This document shows, in pieces, positions 58,537 to 64,000 of a stretch of DNA of 64,000 nucleotides. Below the pieces are notes generated by a model. The model did not search any database and was not told the DNA's origin. It saw only the letters and a list, made by a program, of their open reading frames with translations. The position numbers and the translations under genes are program-made. Within the stretch, counting starts at the first letter, position 1. Each line of letters begins with the position of its first letter. Source of the stretch: Oscarella lobularis (taxonomy: Eukaryota > Porifera > Homoscleromorpha > Homosclerophorida > Oscarellidae); the NCBI RefSeq assembly GCF_947507565.1, contig NC_089192.1:1364001-1428000 (forward strand), given 5' to 3'.

Positions 58537-59238
58537 TCACAGGTTTTCATTTGGCGATTGCTCCGGAGGCAGATGAGCGCAAGCGTAACGTGACGTCAAA
58601 ACAAAGGCCTAATTAAATTACTGTTATAGTTTGCTCACATCTATCCTAACTTACGTAAGTGAGATTAGTTGGCTCGCCCAAGGCCGTCAGTGATCCGACG
58701 TCGGTCTCGTTACAATGAAGATCGACTCTCACCATACGCCCATCCTTTCCTCTGATCATATTGTACGTCAATCCGGTTTCAGATTGTGCGAAATAGGCAC
58801 CGTCAATCTGGCTGCAGGAAAATGTGAATTTTCGATCTGGAACGTCACGGATTTGACAAACCTGTACATTTAACTAATTAGGTATTGACAAATTACATAT
58901 GGCTTACCGTGCTATCGTTGCAGTATTGCGAAGAAAAATTCGAGCAGAGATTAACATCGTAGAAGTATTTTCCATCGAATATCTTTTGAAAGCTATTCAC
59001 AATAGGCTTTGTCTGACTGAGGTATGAATCAGAATAGCTTATTGGTTTGAGCTTACAGCGGCGTGCCATTGCCGTCGAGTGGAGTTAAATCAACCCTGTA
59101 CCCGTTGTCGTACTGGCAGAAACAGGTATTCAAAAGACGACATTCGCCTTCGGGTTGGCTCTCCACAGCGCTCCTCATAAGCGTTACAACAACAAAGAAA
59201 ACGCTGAAGAGACCTTGAAGACAAAGGAGCTTTGCCAT
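58537..59238 (-). CDS. secreted MRH-domain protein, copy 5 (intact)
   Basis: Exons 59238-59057, 58992-58908, 58861-58655 and 58608-58537 (182, 85, 207, 72 nt); phases agree; 181 residues. Signal peptide MAKLLCLQGLFSVFFVVVTL and full MRH domain with CFCQYDNGYRVDLTPLDGNG, GRMVR and closing Cys. More diverged from copies 2 and 4 than those are from each other. It lies outside the large units, next to an OXNAD1 tail, so it comes from an older duplication. Confidence 0.83.
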
Positions 59239-59590
59239 TGCGTGTGTTCAGAGTCCGATCAGACGGTCACAAGATTTGGTCACAAGATTTCTGTGTATCA
59301 CGTGCTAGACTTCTCCTCACGCATGCGTGTCGTAAGTCTCCTTCTTCCGCAAGAGTTCTCTCCGTCAATCCTTCGTGTAATCTTTCTTTTAGATCACTCT
59401 CGAACGGAGCGAAGTGTTATTTTGGTCAACGCTCGAGCGCGTGCGCTAAATTGGGACGGTTTGGCAGCTATGGCAGCTCGCCCAGGACCGCCTGGCATGT
59501 GTACAGTGGAACCATACATGTAATCGAGTCTTCTTTATCCGAGCAGAAGGTCACATTACAGGACGGTTTAGATTAGAGGCCTCTATCTAC
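59239..59590. other. 5' flank of MRH copy 5
   Basis: Only a short remnant of the CACAAGA minisatellite (59265-59290) is shared with the other MRH flanks; the rest is unrelated. No gene seen. Confidence 0.45.
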
Positions 59591-60585
59591 CAGAGCCCTA
59601 TAAAAGAGAGCTGCGCCAACTCGATTTATCACGTGACTCACGTGAGCCGCTGGACGCCATTTTGTGTCCAGCTTCGCGAGTTTAGGCGGATCGTACCGCT
59701 TGCGGGATGGGTTAGAGCAGCTGCCCGAAAAACTGTGCGTTTAGGTCATGTAGAAGTTTCAAACGATGCGGTGTGCGGTCCTCTAGCGCGTATATTTCCT
59801 TTTTTACGCGAGGACGTAAAAATCCTCCTCGCCTACCCATTGAGCTGAGAGCGCAGTACGATTTTCTGCGCTAACAGCTATCATTGCTACTTCATTTCCA
59901 ACCTTTAGCAGTATGTGTTTAGTAGCGAAATCCGTCGAAATCATGTAGCAACCCTCAAGCTGTATTTTCTGAATTCTCAGAAAATGCTCATACACGCGCA
60001 AAACTATACAAAACTATTATACTAGACCACAATACTACGCGTAAGAGGTTTCCGGGCAACTATAACATTGTTTCACTTGCCTCATTCCCATCAAGCGAGT
60101 GAAAGAACCTGGCTAAATAAATGAAATAATTTTTTAGGTGCTTAGAAACTTTTTTTGCGCGTAGTCCTGTGATGAAAGGAAAGTTTCGCGTACTTTTGAA
60201 ATTTTAAAAAATCAAATCCGGGAATTTACGGAGTAGACAATGAGGTATTTCAAACGATTTTGACGAATTTCGCTACGCAACACATAGCGATAATAATCGG
60301 AAATGCACTAACAATGACAGCTGTTAACGCAGAAAAACCGTATTGCGTTCTCAGCTCGAAGGGTAGGCGAGGACGTTTTCACGTCTTCGCGCAAAAAAGG
60401 AAAGATACGCGTTAGGGCGCCGTACACCGCACCGTATGAAACTTCTACGTGACATAAACGTACTGTTTTTCGGGCAGCTGCTCTAACTCATCCCGCAAGC
60501 GGTACGATGTGCCTAAACTCGCGAAGCTGGACACAAGATGGCGCCCATGTACGGGGTTGGCGCAGCTCTCTTTTATAGGGCTCTG
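59591..60585. mobile_element. P-element-derived MITE
   Basis: A 995-bp element sharing the terminal repeat CAGAGCCCTATAAAAGAGAG and the subterminal GCCATTTTGTGTCCAGC with the complete P-type transposon, flanked by an exact 8-bp duplication CTATCTAC (59583-59590 and 60586-60593). Its arms are inverted over roughly 300 bp. No transposase, so it depends on a source such as the element at 34595-37838. Confidence 0.9.
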
Positions 60586-60593
60586 CTATCTAC

Positions 60594-61191
60594 TAGGCAG
60601 CAACGTGACTTTAGGACATTCCAAAGTGAACTGCAACTGCTTTACAAATTCTATTCGCTTCTACAACAACGAAGGAGAGGCCTTGAAGACAATGTAGAGA
60701 GACAAGACTTGTGTGTGTCACGTTGTCCAACTAAAGTCTACTTGTGAGTAAAACTTCTGAGTAAAACTACTACGTACACTTCATAACTCGTATCTATTGT
60801 CTGAGATCAGCTCGGTACGTATGCCAGAATGAGACTCGGAGCGATGGACGAGTGTAGCTTGCAACCGCGCCGAAACGCTGCAAAGTGCGTAGACCAAGAA
60901 AGTCATTTTATAATAAACAGTGCTCAGACGAAAACGGAGGTGCAGGATGATCAGAGATTGCGCAAAGTACTTTAGGTTATGTATTTCCTTGCGTCGGTTT
61001 ACGCCCCTTTGCTTTTCTGGACGGAGCGTTCTCTTGCAATGTTGGTTCACGCTTGTAACTGGTTTTTGACGCTACGTTTACTACAGAAAGGCGCTGAAGC
61101 ATGCAAAGAGACGTCAAAGACGCAAGGGCGGATCCTTGTTTACGTAGGTTGCAGATGCGCAGTCAAGTAGAAGCCATGTCTTGTGGGTGGC
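60594..61191. other. spacer upstream of DSL gene
   Basis: Starts with a remnant of MRH-flank sequence (GAGAGACAAGACTTGTGTGTGTCAC near 60697). No gene or clear TATA box found. Confidence 0.4.
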
Positions 61192-64000
61192 ATGTTTTTG
61201 GCCTTGGCCTTGCTCTGCGTCTCTGAGGTACGAGTCTTATAACGCTAAAGTTCGCTTACGGGCCGTTGCGTCGTGATACGTCTATAACAGCGATTTTAGG
61301 TCGCTTCTGACGGGAAAATCAATTTGACCTACACGTTATACCTAAATAGCTTCAACGAAGATTATTACGGATATTGCTGTGGTGATCCACAGTCAGCTTT
61401 GTGCACAGAACTTTGTCCAACAAATCTTGAAGTTTGCTACTGGACGCCTCCCGAGTCCGTCTGCACGGACAGCAAGACAGCAAAGGATGTAAGAGTGGAC
61501 AGTTTACAAATTGCTAATGGAGATTTGCCTCTTGTCGCGCTGTCGTTCTCAGACAATTGGAAGGTCGTTCTTACACGCACACCCCCTAGCCGTAATGCAA
61601 TTTATTTTTAGGGCTACTTCAGTTTAAATATAACTGCTCGAAATATCACAGGAAGTCTCATTGATATTATGACAGTATCCTTTTCTAATGCTTTAGTAGC
61701 AAACATGTTATCCAACCAAACCATAATCACTGGAATAAGAGGAACACTTTTGATCCTTTCCTGGCAAGTTTCATGTGATGAGTATTGGTATGGCAGCGAC
61801 TGCGGGATCTATTGCAAGTCAAATGAAAGCCACGCGTGCAATTCAACTGGGCACAAAATCTGTAAGCCGGGATTTCAACCTGAGAATGATTGCACAATAA
61901 GTAAGAAGGTATCGATATTTGTGAGTACATCTTTTAACGTATTTCTTAGACACGGATGAATGCAGTTCTCATCCTTGTCAAAATAACGGAACATATGACG
62001 ACGGCACAGATCAGTACAATTGTTCATGTGCAGTAGGATTTACAGGAAATCATTGCGAAACAAGCAAGTCAAGCACTTATTAGGTTTTAAGTATTTACTT
62101 TTAATTTTCTCTAGACATTGACGAATGTTTGTCTAATCCCTGTTTAAATGACGCCACTTGTATTGACAAAGAGAACGCATATAGTTGCCTATGTTTACCA
62201 GGATATAGCGGAGAGCACTGTGAAACAGGAAAGTTCTCCACACTTTCTTAGTACGTCTCTAATTTTTCTCCGTGCAGACGTTGACGAGTGCGCGTCGCAA
62301 CCGTGTCAAAACAATTCTACGTGCATAGATCTTGTAAACGACTATTCCTGTACTTGTTCTTTTGGATTCTCGGGCAGAGACTGCTCTGTTGGTAAGAATA
62401 GCGCGCACGGTAGTGATACTGAGATCTCATTTTGTGAGCCAACAATTCGTCTACAAATAGGCTTAGTAGACTTATATTCTCTACAATCCGTGCTTATATG
62501 AGGCGCATTCACGTCTAATAATTTTGCTACAATATTGCGTAGTAAGTGTAACCTGAGATCTCAGAATCAAAAGTGTAAATATAATACCTAAAACTAAATT
62601 AACCTAGACATTGACGAATGCGCCTCATCTCCATGCCATTATGGCGGATCATGCGCCGCCTTAATAAACGGTTACAGTAGTGGAGGAGAATGCGAAGATC
62701 TGGCTAACGGTTACGTATGCAACTGCTTTGACGGATACACAGGGAGTCATTGCGAGTCAGACATTGATGAGTGCACGTCAAAGCCGTGTCAAAATGGAGG
62801 AAACTGTACGGACTTAGTGAACTCGTTTCGCTGCGAGTGCGCTCTAGGATACACAAATGACACCTGTGGCGCTAACATTGACGAATGTCTCTCTAATCCG
62901 TGCAAAAACGATGGCACGTGTGCCGATCGAATTAACGGTTATAATTGCACGTGTACCGAGGGATTTACAGGACGCGAGTGCGAAACTAATGTGGATGAAT
63001 GCATCTCCCAGCCGTGCTCAAATAACTCTACTTGCGTTGACGGAGCAGCAATGTACAAGTGCCAGTGTATGACGGGCTATATTGGAGTGCATTGTGAAAT
63101 TGACGTTGACGAATGCGCCTCCAATCCTTGCCAAAACGGAACGTGCTCTGACCAAGTCGGTGAATATAACTGCAGATGCAATTCTGGATTCACTGGAGTA
63201 AACTGTGATGTGAATATAAACGAGTGTAACCCATCTCCTTGTCGCAATGGAGCGCGGTGCACGGACGCGGTTAACAGTTACTCGTGCAAATGTTTTGACG
63301 GATTTACGGGGGCAGACTGCGAGACGGAGATTGACGAGTGCTAGTCTAGCCCCTGTGAAAATGGAGGAACGTGCACCGACGCCTTGAATGATTATTATTG
63401 TCGTTGCGTGCTGGGCTTCGCTGGAAAAAATTGCGAGATGAATGTGAATGACTGTGATCCAGATCCTTGCAACAACCACGGAAAGTGTACAGATTTAGCG
63501 CATGACTACAGTTGTACCTGTGACGCGGGATACACAGGCGAACACTGTCAAGTGGAAATTAATGAATGCCTGTCTTCACCCTGTCAGAATGGAGCCACTT
63601 GTGTGGATTGTGTGGCTGGATACAACTGCAGCTGTGTAGCAGGATACAGCGGGCTTCTCTGTGAGACAGACAGCGATGAATGCTCGTCTCAACCATGCCA
63701 GAATAACGCAACATGTACTGATAAAGTGAATAGTTATGAATGCCAATGTATTCCAGGATATAATGGCGTCAACTGTGAAGAAGAAACCGACGAGTGTTTG
63801 TCAAATCCATGTCAAAATGAAGCCACCTGCAGTGACCTAATTGACAGGTATTCGTGTACTTGCTCAGACGGATACACTGGTACTAGCTGTGAATTGAATA
63901 TCGATGAATGCAATTCCAATCCTTGTGCAAATAACGGAACCTGCTCTGATGGAATTAATATGTACACTTGTCAATGCCTAGATGGATACATCGGATCGAA
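61192..64000 (+). CDS. DSL-domain Notch-ligand-like protein, 3' partial
   Basis: Exons 61192-61227, 61300-61563, 61612-61900, 61950-62063, 62115-~62225, 62278-62391 and 62608 to the window end. A short signal peptide (MFLALALLC) is followed by a Cys-containing N-terminal region like the Notch-ligand MNNL domain, then a DSL domain ([15 protein letters not shown] ... KICKPGF..ENDC, about 61770-61890) and at least fifteen EGF repeats, most with calcium-binding IDEC/VDEC starts. One EGF per exon in exons 4-6, then a long run in exon 7. This is the Delta/Jagged layout; the ligand would be a membrane-bound Notch activator if a transmembrane segment follows. Oddities: a GC donor (62064), a GA donor near 62226, a missing Cys in the first EGF, and an in-frame TAG at 63342-63344. 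Confidence 0.85.

Overview
The window is nuclear DNA of an early-branching animal. Almost every gene carries GT-AG introns of about 45-60 bp, and the gene set is metazoan: a cadherin/EGF/laminin-G protein, a DSL-type Notch ligand, a 17-domain SRCR receptor, a BTB-Kelch protein, OXNAD1, and a THAP9/P-element transposase. Compact introns together with SRCR, SNTX-like and cadherin-LamG genes fit a sponge (possibly a homoscleromorph), but the species assignment is inference only.

Layout. 1-7078 (+): 3' part of a cadherin-EGF-LamG gene in seven visible exons. 7079-12227: a degraded copy of the 3' end of the SRCR gene, then a 1.58-kb foldback transposon. 12228-25905: three tandem SNTX-like (MACPF/CDC-fold, stonustoxin-superfamily) genes mixed with decayed OXNAD1-like copies, a broken papain-cystatin-membrane protease gene and one intact MRH-domain gene. 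27362-32989 (-): an intronless SRCR type II membrane protein. 32997-44246 and 45569-54258: a large direct segmental duplication. Each unit holds an OXNAD1-like pseudogene (+), an MRH gene (-), a low-complexity protein gene (+, broken) and a secreted Cys-rich CUB-like gene (+, intact). A roughly 615-bp tandem satellite lies between the units. 54259-55573: a third start of the unit with the best OXNAD1-like gene. 56018-57706 (-): Kelch-like protein. 58263-59238: OXNAD1 tail fragment plus a further intact MRH gene. 61192-64000 (+): 5' part of a DSL/EGF Notch-ligand-like gene, running off the window.

Recent mobility is well documented because duplicated sequence supplies empty sites. An apparently intact P-element-type transposon (8-bp target duplication) sits in the last exon of one MRH copy. 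A 0.8-kb element with ~195-bp terminal repeats and a 9-bp duplication, carrying a RecQ helicase fragment (Pack-MULE-like), sits in an OXNAD1 pseudogene. A P-derived MITE and a TA-flanked foldback element are also present.

The OXNAD1-like (+) and MRH (-) genes recur as a convergent pair, so they were multiplied as one DNA cassette rather than as a known functional operon. The large extracellular proteins at both ends (cadherin-LamG, SRCR, DSL) point to adhesion, recognition and signalling. No direct functional link between neighbours is shown by the sequence.
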